From the NCBI RefSeq assembly GCF_009688965.1, contig NZ_AP021875.1, positions 1,798,001-1,862,000 of the forward strand: DNA of 64,000 nt, read 5' to 3'. The stretch is from Desulfosarcina widdelii. GTDB lineage: Bacteria > Desulfobacterota > Desulfobacteria > Desulfobacterales > Desulfosarcinaceae. Both the position numbers and the translations under genes were made by a program. Below the pieces are notes generated by a model. It was not told the origin of the DNA, ran no database searches, and saw only the letters and a list, made by a program, of their open reading frames with translations. Positions 36,341-46,196 of the stretch are shown piece by piece. Positions within the stretch are counted from its first letter, which is position 1. The number at the start of each line of letters is the position of its first letter.

Positions 36341-38104
36341 ATGGCTTACGATGCGGTTAATATGGCGGACTGGCAGATTTCCGAAGCAGCCGAAGAAAAC
36401 ATGCCGACGCCGGAACAGTGGCAGGAGAAGCTGGGGCTCCAGAAAGAGGAAATGCTTCCCATGGGGCGTCTGGCAAAAGTCGATTTTCTGAAAGTCATCG
36501 ATCGACTGAAAGACAAACCCGACGGCAAGTACATCGAAGTGACCGCCATCACCCCGACCCCCCTGGGTGAAGGCAAAAGCACCACCTCCTGCGGCCTGAT
36601 GGAAGGTCTGGGAAAACGCGGCGTCAACGTGGGCGGTGCCCTGCGCCAGCCCTCCGGCGGACCCACCATGAACGTCAAAGGAACGGCGGCCGGCGGCGGC
36701 AACTCCCTTTTGATTCCCATGACCGAATTCTCCCTGGGACTCACCGGCGACATCAACGACATCATGAACGCCCACAACCTGGCCATGGTGGCGATGACCG
36801 CCCGCATGCAGCATGAGCGCAACTACAATGACGAGCAGCTCGCCCGCCTGACCGGCATGCGCCGCCTGGACATCGACCCCACCCGTATTGAGATGGGCTG
36901 GATCATCGATTTCTGTGCCCAGGCCCTGCGCAACATCGTCATCGGCCTCGGCGGCCGTTTTGACGGCTTCACCATGCAGAGCAAGTTCGGCATCGCCGTA
37001 GGCTCCGAGCTGATGGCCATTCTGGCCGTGGCCACCGACCTGGCCGACCTGAAAGAGCGCATCAACAACATTACCGTGGCTTTCGACAAATCCGGCAAGC
37101 CGGTCACCTGCCGGGACCTGGAAGTGGGCAACGCCATGGCCGCCTTCATGCGCAACACCATCAACCCCACCCTGATGTGCACCGCCGAGTACAACCCCTG
37201 CTTCGTGCACGCCGGCCCGTTTGCCAACATCGCCGTGGGCCAGAGTTCCATCATCGCCGACCGCGTCGGCCTGAAGCTGTTCGACTACCACGTCACCGAG
37301 TCCGGCTTCGCCGCCGACATCGGCTTCGAGAAATTCTGGAACGTGAAGTGCCGCTTCTCCGGCCTCAAGCCCCACGTTTCCGTACTCACCTCCACCATCC
37401 GCGCCCTGAAGATGCACGGCGGCGGCCCCAAGGTCGTAGCCGGCAAGGCCCTTGACGACGCCTATACCAAGGAGAACCTGGAACTGGTCGAAAAGGGTAT
37501 CGAGAACATGGTCCACATGATCGGCGTTATCCGCAAGGCCGGCATCAACCCGGTGGTCTGCATCAACCGCTTCTACACCGATACCGACGCCGAATGCGCT
37601 ATCGTACGCAAGGCGGCCGAGGCTGCCGGCGCCCGTTGCGCCGAGTCCAAGCACTGGGAGTTGGGCGGTGAAGGTTCCCTGGAATTCGCCGACGCCGTTA
37701 TCGATGCCTGCGAAGCGGGCAACGATTTCGATTTCCTCTACCCGCTGGACATGAAACTGCGCGATCGCGTGGAAACCATCGCCAAAGAGGTCTACGGCGC
37801 CGACGGCGTGGATTGGGCTCCGGAAGCCAACGCCAAGGCCGAAATGCTGGAAAACGATCCCAAGTACGCCGACTTCGCCACCATGATGGTCAAAACCCAC
37901 CTCTCCCTGTCCCACGACCCGGTCAAGAAGGGCGTGCCCAAGGGATGGCGTCTGCCCATCCGCGACGTCCTCATCTACTCCGGCGCCAAGTTCCTGTGCC
38001 CCTGCGCAGGTACCATCAGCCTGATGCCGGGCACCGGCTCCAACCCGGCTTTCCGCCGCATCGATGTCGATCCGGCCACCGGAAAGGTCACGGGTCTGTT
38101 CTAG
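36341..38104 (+). CDS. fhs: Formate--tetrahydrofolate ligase
   Basis: The 587-residue protein has the P-loop-like ATP motif [12 protein letters not shown] (residues 71-82), [36 protein letters not shown] and the C-terminal [16 protein letters not shown]. It makes 10-formyl-THF from formate, THF and ATP, the first methyl-branch step of the Wood-Ljungdahl pathway or, run in reverse, formate release. It stands alone with its own leader and terminator. Codon use is strongly biased to C/G third bases, typical of high expression. Confidence 0.96.
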   Translation: MAYDAVNMADWQISEAAEENMPTPEQWQEKLGLQKEEMLPMGRLAKVDFLKVIDRLKDKPDGKYIEVTAITPTPLGEGKSTTSCGLMEGLGKRGVNVGGALRQPSGGPTMNVKGTAAGGGNSLLIPMTEFSLGLTGDINDIMNAHNLAMVAMTARMQHERNYNDEQLARLTGMRRLDIDPTRIEMGWIIDFCAQALRNIVIGLGGRFDGFTMQSKFGIAVGSELMAILAVATDLADLKERINNITVAFDKSGKPVTCRDLEVGNAMAAFMRNTINPTLMCTAEYNPCFVHAGPFANIAVGQSSIIADRVGLKLFDYHVTESGFAADIGFEKFWNVKCRFSGLKPHVSVLTSTIRALKMHGGGPKVVAGKALDDAYTKENLELVEKGIENMVHMIGVIRKAGINPVVCINRFYTDTDAECAIVRKAAEAAGARCAESKHWELGGEGSLEFADAVIDACEAGNDFDFLYPLDMKLRDRVETIAKEVYGADGVDWAPEANAKAEMLENDPKYADFATMMVKTHLSLSHDPVKKGVPKGWRLPIRDVLIYSGAKFLCPCAGTISLMPGTGSNPAFRRIDVDPATGKVTGLF

Positions 38105-38130
38105 AACGACCGTAACCGATTAAATCCACA

Positions 38131-38162
38131 ACGGCCCGGGCGCATCGCCCGGGCCGTTTTTG
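38131..38162 (+). terminator. Rho-independent terminator after fhs
   Basis: ACGGCCCGGGCG (38131-38142) and CGCCCGGGCCGT (38146-38157) form a perfect 12-bp stem with a CAT loop, followed by a run of T bases (38157-38161). Confidence 0.93.
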
Positions 38163-38238
38163 TTCCAAATGATTGACAAAAATACAAAATCGCTCTTACA
38201 ATGGGGGCCAGCCGATAACGCCGCAATCAGGGAAACCG

Positions 38239-39645
38239 ATGGAAAATATCACCGACGACGCCATCCGCAAAAGCATCGAGTCCACCATCATCGAGACCTT
38301 CGACGCCATGATGTCCATGCCGCTGAAGGCCGTTGCAGAAGACGAATCCCCAAAATTCGATGCCGGCAAGACGATGGTCGGTGCCATCCATTTTGGCGGT
38401 GAAGTGGTGGGGGTAATGAGTTTTACGCTTACCGAAGACTTCGCCCGCACGGTCACCGCCGCCATGCTGGGCATGGAGGCGGAGGAAATCGAGGGAACGG
38501 AGGAAATCAACGACGTAATCGGCGAGCTGTCGAATATCGTTGCCGGAAACCTGAAATCGGAATTTCTCGATCAGGGACTGACCTGCGTCATCTCGACCCC
38601 TTCCATCACCTCGGGAAGCGATTTCAAGATCGATCCCATCAACATCGCTCCGCCGATTTCGTTCGTTTTCCAACATGCCGAGGAAATCGTCCATGTAGAG
38701 CTTTGCGTCAAGGAGGAAGTCGGCGCCAAGGAAGACATCAAAAGCGACCTGTCCAGCGAAGCGATCATGGAGCGGATCTCCGGTGTGGACATCAAGGCCG
38801 CGATTGTCAATTCGGTCATCGATGTATTCTACACCATGCTGGACATGGAGGTGGAGGCCATCCAGGAAGTGCCGTCCTCCTTCACCGAAGAGAATCGTAC
38901 CGTGGGATCGGTGACTTTTGCCGGTGAAGTGGACGGGATGTTCAACATCCAGGTCAACGACAACTTCGGCAAGGCGATGACCGCCGCCATGCTGGGTATG
39001 GAGCCCGAAGAAATCGATAGCGAGGAAGAGGTTTATGACGTAATCCGCGAAGTGAGCAACATCATCGGTGGAAATCTCAAATCCAAATTTGTGGATGTCG
39101 GGCTCTCCTGTGTGTTGTCCACGCCCGCCATCACCAACGGCCGGGACTTTAAGGTAAGCCCCACCAATATCATCAAACCCGCGCGGTTCCTGTTTTCTCA
39201 CAAAGACAGTGTCATCATTGTCGAAGCCGGCGTCAAACAGGATAAAACGGCCGCTACGCTTCCAGAACAGGCCCCTGAGGAGCATGTCCCTGCAGAAGAG
39301 GGAAAAGAGGCTGCCGCGGAAACAGTTGCTGCGGCCAGCGCCCCCCAGACAGCCCCATCGAATCAGGTCGATGAAACGGTTCCATTCAACAACCTCGATC
39401 TGGTGATGGATATCCCCTTGCAGGTAACGGTTGAATTGGGCCGTTCTCGCAAGCGCATCAACGATGTTCTCAGGATGGGACCGGGATCGGTGGTCGAGTT
39501 GGAGCAGATGGAGGGGGAGCCGGTTGACATTTTGATCAACGAGACGCTGATTGCCAAGGGTTTTGTCGTCGTGGAAAAAGAAAAATACGGAATCCGAATC
39601 AGCGAAATTGTCAGCCGCAAGGAGCGGATGAAGAGCATCCGCTGA
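38239..39645 (+). CDS. CheX-CheX-FliN (SpoA) fusion, flagellar switch or chemotaxis protein
   Basis: The 468-residue protein contains two related CheC/CheX-type domains (about residues 5-160 and 185-335). Each has the phosphatase-like helix signature: ELSNIVAGN (96-104) and EVSNIIGGN (271-279). After an Ala/Pro/Glu-rich linker (340-385) a FliN/SpoA surface-presentation domain follows (385-462: NLDLVMDIPLQVTVELGR, VLRMGPGSVVELE, GEPVDILINE). It resembles FliY, but with two CheX-like modules. It could act at the motor switch and dephosphorylate CheY. ATG 38239 was chosen; an upstream in-frame start would add residues without similarity. Confidence 0.88.
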   Translation: MENITDDAIRKSIESTIIETFDAMMSMPLKAVAEDESPKFDAGKTMVGAIHFGGEVVGVMSFTLTEDFARTVTAAMLGMEAEEIEGTEEINDVIGELSNIVAGNLKSEFLDQGLTCVISTPSITSGSDFKIDPINIAPPISFVFQHAEEIVHVELCVKEEVGAKEDIKSDLSSEAIMERISGVDIKAAIVNSVIDVFYTMLDMEVEAIQEVPSSFTEENRTVGSVTFAGEVDGMFNIQVNDNFGKAMTAAMLGMEPEEIDSEEEVYDVIREVSNIIGGNLKSKFVDVGLSCVLSTPAITNGRDFKVSPTNIIKPARFLFSHKDSVIIVEAGVKQDKTAATLPEQAPEEHVPAEEGKEAAAETVAAASAPQTAPSNQVDETVPFNNLDLVMDIPLQVTVELGRSRKRINDVLRMGPGSVVELEQMEGEPVDILINETLIAKGFVVVEKEKYGIRISEIVSRKERMKSIR

Positions 39646-39658
39646 CTCACCGTGCCGG

Positions 39659-40591
39659 TCAATTCATATTGTTGTTGGCAACGATCTCTTCGTACAGAAC
39701 CAGGTCCATCAGGCCCAACTCCTCGGCGGGAACCTTCTCCGAAAGCCGTTCGAGCATATTTCCCTGCGTGATTTCGAAATGAGGCATCAGCGCCACACTA
39801 TCCGCCGTCAGGTTGACAACGGCATAGCTGTCTTTCCTGCCATGGCGCAGTACGTCGTCGATGGCCACATCCCAATCACCGGACTGGATTGCCCGACTGA
39901 CAACGGCCTGGAGTTCTCTGAGGTTTCCCGGCCAGCGATGAGTGTGCATCCTGGCCAGGTGGGCGGCCGTGGGGCGTGGGAAAGTACCGCGGCCATCCCT
40001 CAGCGCCAGTCGTTTGAGGAAATATCCCACCAGGCTTCCGATTCTTTCGGGGCATTGCCGAAGCGGCGGGATGTGAACGGTGACCCCGCTGAGCAACGCA
40101 CAAAGGTCCGGATGAAAGCTGCCCTCCGACACGCAGGATTCCAGCGGGCGGGTGGCCGTGGAAAAAATGGCCAGATGCCGTTGCGGTCCACCCGATCCTG
40201 AACCGGTTGCGAGAAATTTACGTTTCAACAAAGACAGCAATCGCTCCTGGAGCCCGGCAGCCAATTCATCGACGGCGTGAAAATAGAGCACCCCCTGATG
40301 AAAAAGACGGAAAAGAGAAAAGCTGCTGCGCTGCGGATGTACAGAAAGCTCTTGAATGCAGGGCGAATCTTCGTTTTCGCCAGGATCGGACAGCATCGGA
40401 CAGTTGACTTTGATAAACGGGTATCCGCGCAAAAAAGAGCGGCTGTACAACAGTTGGATGACGGCTTCCTTGCCCAGCCCCTCTTCTCCGGAGACCACCA
40501 GACCGGGACTGGCGCTTCCCAGCGTTTCGATGATCCTGCCGAGAATAGCGGCATTGTCGTTGCTCATCAATGGCGTTACGTCGCGCATCAT
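39659..40591 (-). CDS. Degenerate sigma-54-interaction AAA+ protein
   Basis: The 310-residue protein has the AAA+ core of NtrC-type activators: a Walker A VVSGEEGLGKEAV (residues near 38-45 in the longer version), the final segment HRWPGNLRELQAVVSRAI, and the arginine-rich sensor region. The GAFTGA loop that contacts sigma-54 is missing (RSSFSLFRLFHQGVLYFHAV instead) and the Walker B is altered to YFHAVDEL. No receiver and no C-terminal helix-turn-helix are present. It therefore probably does not activate transcription by itself and may regulate a partner. It converges on the CheX-FliN gene. Start is uncertain (TTG 40600, ATG 40591 or 40567). Confidence 0.75.
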   Translation of the reverse strand: MMRDVTPLMSNDNAAILGRIIETLGSASPGLVVSGEEGLGKEAVIQLLYSRSFLRGYPFIKVNCPMLSDPGENEDSPCIQELSVHPQRSSFSLFRLFHQGVLYFHAVDELAAGLQERLLSLLKRKFLATGSGSGGPQRHLAIFSTATRPLESCVSEGSFHPDLCALLSGVTVHIPPLRQCPERIGSLVGYFLKRLALRDGRGTFPRPTAAHLARMHTHRWPGNLRELQAVVSRAIQSGDWDVAIDDVLRHGRKDSYAVVNLTADSVALMPHFEITQGNMLERLSEKVPAEELGLMDLVLYEEIVANNNMN

Positions 40592-41011
40592 TGCGTCCAA
40601 AGGGTTCGGGTCTGAGTATCGTGTGGCCGGCTAAAACAGCCTTTTACTTCCAGGCCGTTGAAGGTTCGGCGATCCTGATCGGGTGGGACGTTTAATGGAT
40701 TAAAATGATGGGATTCGCTGCAAAAAGCAACCCTTAATTAATATGTAAAAAATACGCCCAATATATACGAATAAAACGGGAAAAATACGCATAATCAAAT
40801 CGTTAACGACCGCCTTTTTCCGGGTTTCGCCAATGGCATGGAGTTATTCCCGCATTTATGAGTACAATCCGTTTGCCGTTGACAGATGCCATTAAACATG
40901 ATTTCTGAGAATCTCTCAATAATCGGTCGCTTGGCGTTCGTGCTCGGAAAAAGCGGTCATCCACGATGACACTGATCCGTGGCGCATCGAACCTTTAGAA
41001 AGGAGAAACCA
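40592..41011. other. Intergenic region with AT-rich direct repeats
   Basis: This 420-base gap separates divergent genes. The direct repeat AAAAATACGC occurs at 40748-40757 and 40781-40790, exactly 33 bases apart (about three helical turns). A TTGACA (40879-40884) lacks a clear -10. AAAGGAG lies before the stress-protein start. No frame is supported. Confidence 0.5.
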
Positions 41012-41404
41012 ATGAAAATTCTCGTCGGCTATGACGGATCCAACTCGGCCAAGGATGCCCTGGCTCTGGCGAAAAAACACGCCGGCGCTTTCGGAGCGGA
41101 GGTAATGGTCATCGCATCGCTCACCGGAGGAAGTGTCACCCACGCAGTGGAAGTGGAACACGCCACGGAAGACCTGGAATGGGCCAAAACGTTTTTCGAT
41201 GACGACAATATCCCTTGCACAACCAAACTCCTGGTCCGCGGCATGACCCCGGGCGAGGACCTGGTCGACTATGCCGGCGAAAATGGAATCGATGAAATCA
41301 TCATCGGCATCAAACGCCGTTCCAAGGTCGGCAAGCTGCTTTTCGGGTCCAACGCGCAGTATGTCATCCTCAAGGCGCCCTGCCCGGTGGTCACGGTAAA
41401 ATAG
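41012..41404 (+). CDS. Universal stress protein (UspA family)
   Basis: The 130-residue protein has the complete Usp fold: MKILVGYDGSNSAKDALALA at the start, and the ATP-binding motif GIKRRSKVGKLLFGSNAQYV (G-x2-G-x9-G-S/N type) near the C-terminus. It likely binds ATP and is induced in stress. AGAAAGGAG stands before ATG 41012. It is a single gene; the other Usp in this window is partial at the left edge. Confidence 0.9.
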   Translation: MKILVGYDGSNSAKDALALAKKHAGAFGAEVMVIASLTGGSVTHAVEVEHATEDLEWAKTFFDDDNIPCTTKLLVRGMTPGEDLVDYAGENGIDEIIIGIKRRSKVGKLLFGSNAQYVILKAPCPVVTVK

Positions 41405-41446
41405 CGTCTGCTTCCAAGTGTTTTTCTATCGACGAAAGGATGTTGC

Positions 41447-42061
41447 GTGATCGTTGCTGGCCTGACCGGCGGCATCGCCACCGGAAAATCGACCGTCTCT
41501 AATTTTCTTTCCGAAGCCGGCGCCCGAATCATCGACGCCGACAAGATCGCCAGAGAAGTCGTTGAGCAGGGAACCCCGGCCTACGACGAAATTCGTGCTT
41601 TTTTCGGAGAAGAAGTTCTGATGCCCAACGGCGATATCGACCGCGAACGTTTAGGAGATATCATCTTCAACGACAGCGACAAGAAAAAGCGCCTGGATGC
41701 CATTGTCCACCCGCGAGTCTTCGAACGTTCGGCAGTTCTGATCGCCGAAATCGCAGCCAGTGAACCCGACGCTGTCGTGATCCTGGACATTCCGCTGCTG
41801 CTGGAAGCGAACATGGATCGTGATCTTACGGAGGTGATCGTTGTTTACGTGCCCGAAACGATGCAACTTCAGCGGTTGATGGCCCGGGACGGCATCGACG
41901 AAAAGGCAGCCATGGCGCGGATCCGCTCCCAGATGCCCATCGAAGAAAAACGCAAACAGGCCACCTGCGTCATCGACAACAGCGGCAGCCGCTCCGCATG
42001 CCGGCAACAGGCCCTGAAAGCCCTTGACCGTCTCAGGCAAAAAGCAAGCGAACCCGGTTGA
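41447..42061 (+). CDS. coaE: Dephospho-CoA kinase
   Basis: The 204-residue protein begins MIVAGLTGGIATGKSTVSNF (P-loop GGIATGKST, residues 8-16), followed by the CoA-binding region IIDADKIAREVV and a lid with QLQRLMARDG...AMARIRSQMP. It catalyses the last step of CoA synthesis. The start is GTG 41447 with GAAAGGATG a few bases upstream. Confidence 0.94.
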   Translation: MIVAGLTGGIATGKSTVSNFLSEAGARIIDADKIAREVVEQGTPAYDEIRAFFGEEVLMPNGDIDRERLGDIIFNDSDKKKRLDAIVHPRVFERSAVLIAEIAASEPDAVVILDIPLLLEANMDRDLTEVIVVYVPETMQLQRLMARDGIDEKAAMARIRSQMPIEEKRKQATCVIDNSGSRSACRQQALKALDRLRQKASEPG

Positions 42062-42362
42062 CAACCGCCTTTCAATCGGCAACACTTGCATCGGCTTTCG
42101 AAAAACCTTAACCGTCCGTTTTCGTTTGACACTCTTCCCACCCTGCTTTATAGTAAAAAAAATTTTACATGCGAAGGGCTCTCGTGGACAAATGCCCGCC
42201 GTCCGATTAGGTAGAAAGTGTTCGAAACCACCCGTCTTGGTTCGATCTTGCCAGTGTTATGAACCCTCATTTCGGCAAACTGCAAGCAAAAACCACGGTC
42301 AGCGCATTCGTCGGAGATGTACCGGTGTGTAATGGTGAATACGGAGGTTGTCCAGCAATTCC
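42062..42362. other. Intergenic region with a long leader of the HD-GYP gene
   Basis: This 301-base gap contains the promoter at 42126-42154 and a leader of about 200 bases. GGAGG lies at 42343-42347. I compared the leader with the GEMM (cyclic di-GMP) riboswitch core by eye and saw no match. No frame is supported. Confidence 0.5.
42126..42154 (+). promoter_or_regulatory. Strong sigma-70-type promoter before the HD-GYP gene
   Basis: TTGACA (42126-42131) is followed after exactly 17 bases by TATAGT (42149-42154). Both hexamers match consensus well, and the next gene starts at 42363, giving a 5' leader of about 200 bases. Confidence 0.75.
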
Positions 42363-43040
42363 ATGCGACATTCAAATGCGAGCCGTAAACGGATTTGTGA
42401 ACGTCATCTTCAGCTTTTAACGGAACTGTCCCGGGCTCTCGGGGAAAAAGACCGTTACACCCAGGCCCACGGGTATCGGGTTGCCCGGTATGCAATGCGT
42501 CTGGCAACCCGGCTGGGTTTTGGCCACCGGGAGGTGTGGGACGTGGGTATCGGCGGGCTGTTTCATGACGTGGGCAAATTGGCGCTCAGCGACCAGATCT
42601 TTACCAATCGGGAGACCCGGCTGCCTGCCGAACTCAAACGCGAAGTCCGCTGCCATCCGCTGATCGGCGCCGCCCTGCTCAAGGACATCGACTATCTCGA
42701 ACCCGTCGTCGATCTGGTTCTGTTCCACCACGAGCGGGAAGACGGCAAGGGGTATCCGTTCGGCCTTACCGGCAGGGAAATACCGCCAGGCGCAAAAATT
42801 ATAAGTATTTCCGACTGCTTTGACGCCGTAACCACGGACCGGCCCTACCAGAAGCGCAAATCGATTCGAGCGGCATTCGAGATCCTTCGAAATGGCTGCC
42901 GGCGCTATTTCTGCGAGGATTATGTGGAGACCTTTATCGAAGAGATCGAGGAAAACGGCATCGAGCTGGAAAACGGAACCGATCCGCTGCTGGCCGATGA
43001 ACTTATCCGGTCGGCAACGGCTGGAGCCGGCACCATGTAA
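42363..43040 (+). CDS. HD-GYP domain phosphodiesterase-like protein
   Basis: The 225-residue protein is almost all HD-GYP domain: [35 protein letters not shown] (the HD pair), [18 protein letters not shown] (HHExxDGxGYP) and [25 protein letters not shown] enzymes hydrolyse cyclic di-GMP. The catalytic set appears complete. No receiver or sensor domain is attached, so control could come from the promoter and long leader. A terminator follows. Confidence 0.9.
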   Translation: MRHSNASRKRICERHLQLLTELSRALGEKDRYTQAHGYRVARYAMRLATRLGFGHREVWDVGIGGLFHDVGKLALSDQIFTNRETRLPAELKREVRCHPLIGAALLKDIDYLEPVVDLVLFHHEREDGKGYPFGLTGREIPPGAKIISISDCFDAVTTDRPYQKRKSIRAAFEILRNGCRRYFCEDYVETFIEEIEENGIELENGTDPLLADELIRSATAGAGTM

Positions 43041-43080
43041 ACCGCCATTTAAACACCGCGCTTGGGGAAAACGATGGGCA

Positions 43081-43108
43081 ACGGGCCGTTTGCGGCCTGT
43101 TTTTTTTG
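43081..43108 (+). terminator. Rho-independent terminator between HD-GYP gene and prfC
   Basis: ACGGGCCG (43081-43088) and CGGCCTGT (43093-43100) pair with one G-T wobble around a TTTG loop, followed by eight T bases (43100-43108 region). It lies 41 bases after the HD-GYP stop and 27 before the prfC start. Confidence 0.9.
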
Positions 43109-43134
43109 GTCAAACGAAAAGAGAATCGAAACGT

Positions 43135-44724
43135 ATGGATCGGCATTTTTTAACGGAATTGAAAAAACGGCGGACATTCGGCATCATCAGCCATCCGGAC
43201 GCCGGAAAGACAACACTGACGGAAAAACTGCTCATGTTCGGCGGGGCGATCCAGATGGCCGGGGCCGTGAAGGCCAAACGGGCCGGACGCTACGCCACCA
43301 GCGACTGGATGGCCATAGAAAAAGAGCGCGGCATCTCCGTAACCACGTCGGTCATGAAATTCAACTACAGCGACTGCGAGATCAACCTGCTGGATACGCC
43401 CGGCCATCAGGACTTTTCCGAGGACACCTACCGGGTGCTCACCGCCGTGGACAGCGCCCTGATGGTGATCGACAGCGCCAAAGGCGTCGAGCCCCAGACC
43501 GAAAAGCTCATGGAGGTGTGCCGGATGCGCAACACCCCCATCATGACCTTTATTAACAAACTGGACCGGGACGGGATGACGCCACTGGACATTCTGGGGG
43601 ATATCGAAGACAAGCTGCAGATCGAATGCGCGCCCCTTTCCTGGCCCATTGGCATGGGTAAGCGTTTTCGGGGTGTCTACAACCTCCATCAGCGGCAGCT
43701 TCACCTGTTCCAGCCCGGCGGCCAGACCCGCCACCAGGAGGGGATTGTAATCACCGATCTGGCCGATCCCCGGCTGGAGGAACTTTTGGGAAGCCAGGCC
43801 GAAGAGTTGCGCGAAGATGTGGAACTGCTGGAAGGGGCGGCCAACCCCTTTGAGCTGGACCAGTACCTCAAGGGCAGCCAGACACCGGTGTTTTTCGGCA
43901 GCGCCATCAATAATTTCGGGGTGCGGGAGATGCTGGACGCCTTTGTCGAGATGGCGCCCGGGCCCATGGCCCGCCCCACCACCACCCGCGTGGTAGCACC
44001 CGAAGAGGCGCAGTTCTCCGGATTCGCTTTTAAAATCCAGGCCAATATGGATCCGGCCCACAGAGACCGAATTGCCTTCGTACGGATCTGTTCGGGCAAG
44101 TTCACCCGCGGGATGAAGGTCTACCAGACCCGCATCGGCAAGCAGGTCACCCTGGCCAATGCGACCATCTTCATGGCCCAGGACCGCTCCCACGTGGACG
44201 AGGCCTACCCCGGTGACATCATCGGCATCCACAATCACGGCACGATCAGCATCGGGGATACGTTTTACGAAAAAGAGCCCCTCAGCTTCACCGGAATCCC
44301 CAACTTCGCGCCGGACCATTTCCGCCGGGTCCGCCTGAAAAACCCACTCAAGGCCAAGCAGCTGCTCAAGGGTCTCACCCAGCTGGCCGAAGAAGGGGCG
44401 GTCCAGTTTTTCCGCCCCCTGTCGGGCAACGACTATATCCTGGGCGCCGTCGGAATTCTTCAGTTTGATGTGACCATGGCGCGGCTCAAGGCCGAATATG
44501 GGGTGGACGCCGACTATGAACCGGTGTCCTTCGCCGCCGCCCGGTGGGTTACCTGCGAAGACAAGAAGCAGTTGGCCTTATTTGAAAAAGAGAAACAGGC
44601 CAGTCTGGCCAACGATTCCCAGGGGAACCTGACCTATCTGGCCCCCAGCCTGTGGCGCCTGGAAAACGCCATGGAGGAGTGGCCGATGATCGGTTTTCAT
44701 AAGACCCGCGATCTGGCGGTGTAA
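43135..44724 (+). CDS. prfC: Peptide chain release factor 3
   Basis: The 529-residue protein, equal in length to E. coli RF3, has GTPase motifs G1 [15 protein letters not shown]2/switch [10 protein letters not shown]3 [14 protein letters not shown] and G4 NKLDRDG, followed by EF-Tu-like and RF3 C-terminal domains ([20 protein letters not shown]). It recycles RF1/RF2 after termination. A longer in-frame extension back to 42892 would overlap the HD-GYP gene and the terminator and is rejected. Confidence 0.96.
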   Translation: MDRHFLTELKKRRTFGIISHPDAGKTTLTEKLLMFGGAIQMAGAVKAKRAGRYATSDWMAIEKERGISVTTSVMKFNYSDCEINLLDTPGHQDFSEDTYRVLTAVDSALMVIDSAKGVEPQTEKLMEVCRMRNTPIMTFINKLDRDGMTPLDILGDIEDKLQIECAPLSWPIGMGKRFRGVYNLHQRQLHLFQPGGQTRHQEGIVITDLADPRLEELLGSQAEELREDVELLEGAANPFELDQYLKGSQTPVFFGSAINNFGVREMLDAFVEMAPGPMARPTTTRVVAPEEAQFSGFAFKIQANMDPAHRDRIAFVRICSGKFTRGMKVYQTRIGKQVTLANATIFMAQDRSHVDEAYPGDIIGIHNHGTISIGDTFYEKEPLSFTGIPNFAPDHFRRVRLKNPLKAKQLLKGLTQLAEEGAVQFFRPLSGNDYILGAVGILQFDVTMARLKAEYGVDADYEPVSFAAARWVTCEDKKQLALFEKEKQASLANDSQGNLTYLAPSLWRLENAMEEWPMIGFHKTRDLAV

Positions 44725-44728
44725 ATTA

Positions 44729-45271
44729 TTAGAAAATTTCTTTATGGGTGAACTCGCTCACCTCGCGGCGTTTGGGTGCGCTGCCCGTTTTGGCAGGGTA
44801 CCCCAGGGGAATCAGGGTGACCAGTTCATAGCCTTCCGGGACCCGTATCACCTCCCTGGCACGGTTATGGTCGAACAGGCCGGCAATGACCGTCCCTAAG
44901 CCCAGATGGTGGGCCATGAGGCAAAGGTTCTGGGTGGCCAGGCCCAGATCATACATCATCCATTCACCGAATTTTGTGGTTTCCAGATCCTTGTAATAAC
45001 CCGAGACTTTGGTTCTGGCGCACATGGCCAGCAGCACGGGCGCCTGAACGATGGCCTTGACGGCCGGGTTGCCTTTGGGAGGAAACGCGGCCTGGAGCTG
45101 CTCTTTTATGGCCGGGTCGCGGATCACGACCACTTCCCAGCACTGGCAGTTGGTCCACGAAGGTGCCCAACGGATCGCTTCCAGGATCTGGTTCAGCGCC
45201 TCTTCCGGTACGTCCCGGTCTTCGTATTTTCGGATGCTGCGTCTGCCTTGGATGATCTCCAACAATTCCAT
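44729..45271 (-). CDS. Nitroreductase-family flavoprotein
   Basis: The 180-residue protein begins with the FMN-binding signature ELLEIIQGRRSIRKYEDRDV and includes APSWTNCQCWEVVVI, LGLATQNLCLMAHHLGLGTV, and a C-terminal LIPLGYPAKTGSAPKRREV. These are typical of FMN- and NAD(P)H-dependent nitroreductases in anaerobes. Substrate is unknown. GAGGGATT about 10 bases before ATG supports the start. The prfC stop is 4 bases away on the other strand. Confidence 0.9.
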   Translation of the reverse strand: MELLEIIQGRRSIRKYEDRDVPEEALNQILEAIRWAPSWTNCQCWEVVVIRDPAIKEQLQAAFPPKGNPAVKAIVQAPVLLAMCARTKVSGYYKDLETTKFGEWMMYDLGLATQNLCLMAHHLGLGTVIAGLFDHNRAREVIRVPEGYELVTLIPLGYPAKTGSAPKRREVSEFTHKEIF

Positions 45272-45337
45272 CGTCTCAATCCCTCCTCAAAAAAATTCGG
45301 GCTGCCATCGGCCCAGACAGCCGCAACAGGAAATCAT

Positions 45338-46054
45338 TCAGCCGATATTGAACTTACCTGACTCGATATAAGGCACATCCTCCACATCGATGGCGGCAAC
45401 GATCTCCTGGTTGAGCCGCTTTTTCATTTCCGCAACAATGGGGCGCCGTTTATTGACGGTCATGGCAAAGGCCATGGTCTCTTCCATGAGCGTCTCCATG
45501 GGCGCCGCTTTGGTCATGATATGATGCTCCACACACTGCTCGGCGGTGAGCCGGGCCCCGGTGTACTGCATGGTTTCGACCATGTACCTGGGCATGGCCT
45601 TTTTCAAAAGGGCGTTCATTCCCGGCAGAAAGGGAATTCCCAGATCCACTTCGGGAAAACAGAAAAAACCGCGGTCCGAACGCATGAAGCGGAAGTCGAA
45701 CGCGCAGCACAGAATGGCGCCGCCGGCAAACGCATGCCCGGAAATCGCGGCGATGGTCAACAAAGGATAGGTGGCGATGCGTTTGAACAGCCGATTGAGC
45801 AGATAAAAGAAATCCTTGGCCCGGGCGACATCTTTGTTTTGAATCACCGGAACCAGCCATTCCAGGTCGATGCCGTTGGAGAAAATCTTTTCGTGGGAAG
45901 AGGTCACCACCAGGGTGGTGGCTTCGGTATTTTCTTCGATATCGTCCAGCGTATCCAGAAAGGCATTGAGAAAATTCGGGTTGAACCGGTTTTCTCCGTC
46001 ATTTAAGGTTACCGTCGCTACATGCTCGTTTACCGCGTACGACACCAGTGTCAT
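45338..46054 (-). CDS. Enoyl-CoA hydratase/isomerase family protein
   Basis: The 238-residue crotonase-fold protein has an oxyanion-hole region AAISGHAFAGGAILCCAFDFRFM and SNGIDLEWLV for the CoA pocket. The segment EVDLGIPFLPGM replaces the usual catalytic glutamate block and resembles delta3,delta2-enoyl-CoA isomerases more than hydratases. It could act in fatty acid or aromatic degradation. The AGGAG before ATG 46054 is good. No other beta-oxidation genes adjoin. Confidence 0.85.
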   Translation of the reverse strand: MTLVSYAVNEHVATVTLNDGENRFNPNFLNAFLDTLDDIEENTEATTLVVTSSHEKIFSNGIDLEWLVPVIQNKDVARAKDFFYLLNRLFKRIATYPLLTIAAISGHAFAGGAILCCAFDFRFMRSDRGFFCFPEVDLGIPFLPGMNALLKKAMPRYMVETMQYTGARLTAEQCVEHHIMTKAAPMETLMEETMAFAMTVNKRRPIVAEMKKRLNQEIVAAIDVEDVPYIESGKFNIG

Positions 46055-46196
46055 CGTCTGCTCCTTGAATGTTCGGTTGTTGATCGAAGGTCGTCGAAGT
46101 CGTCAAGCCTTATATCAAGGCCGCGGCGCCGGAGCAAGTCAAAGGTGCCCCGGCAGCAGGGCGACTGCATCTGGCTTTCTTCTCCGAGTATTGCAT

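Noticed and set aside
42155..42362. Cyclic di-GMP (GEMM) riboswitch before the HD-GYP gene
   Set aside because: The long leader was suggestive but the conserved GEMM core sequences are absent.
42892..43134. N-terminal extension of prfC back to 42892
   Set aside because: It would run through the HD-GYP coding end and a strong terminator; RF3 length and start motif fit ATG 43135.
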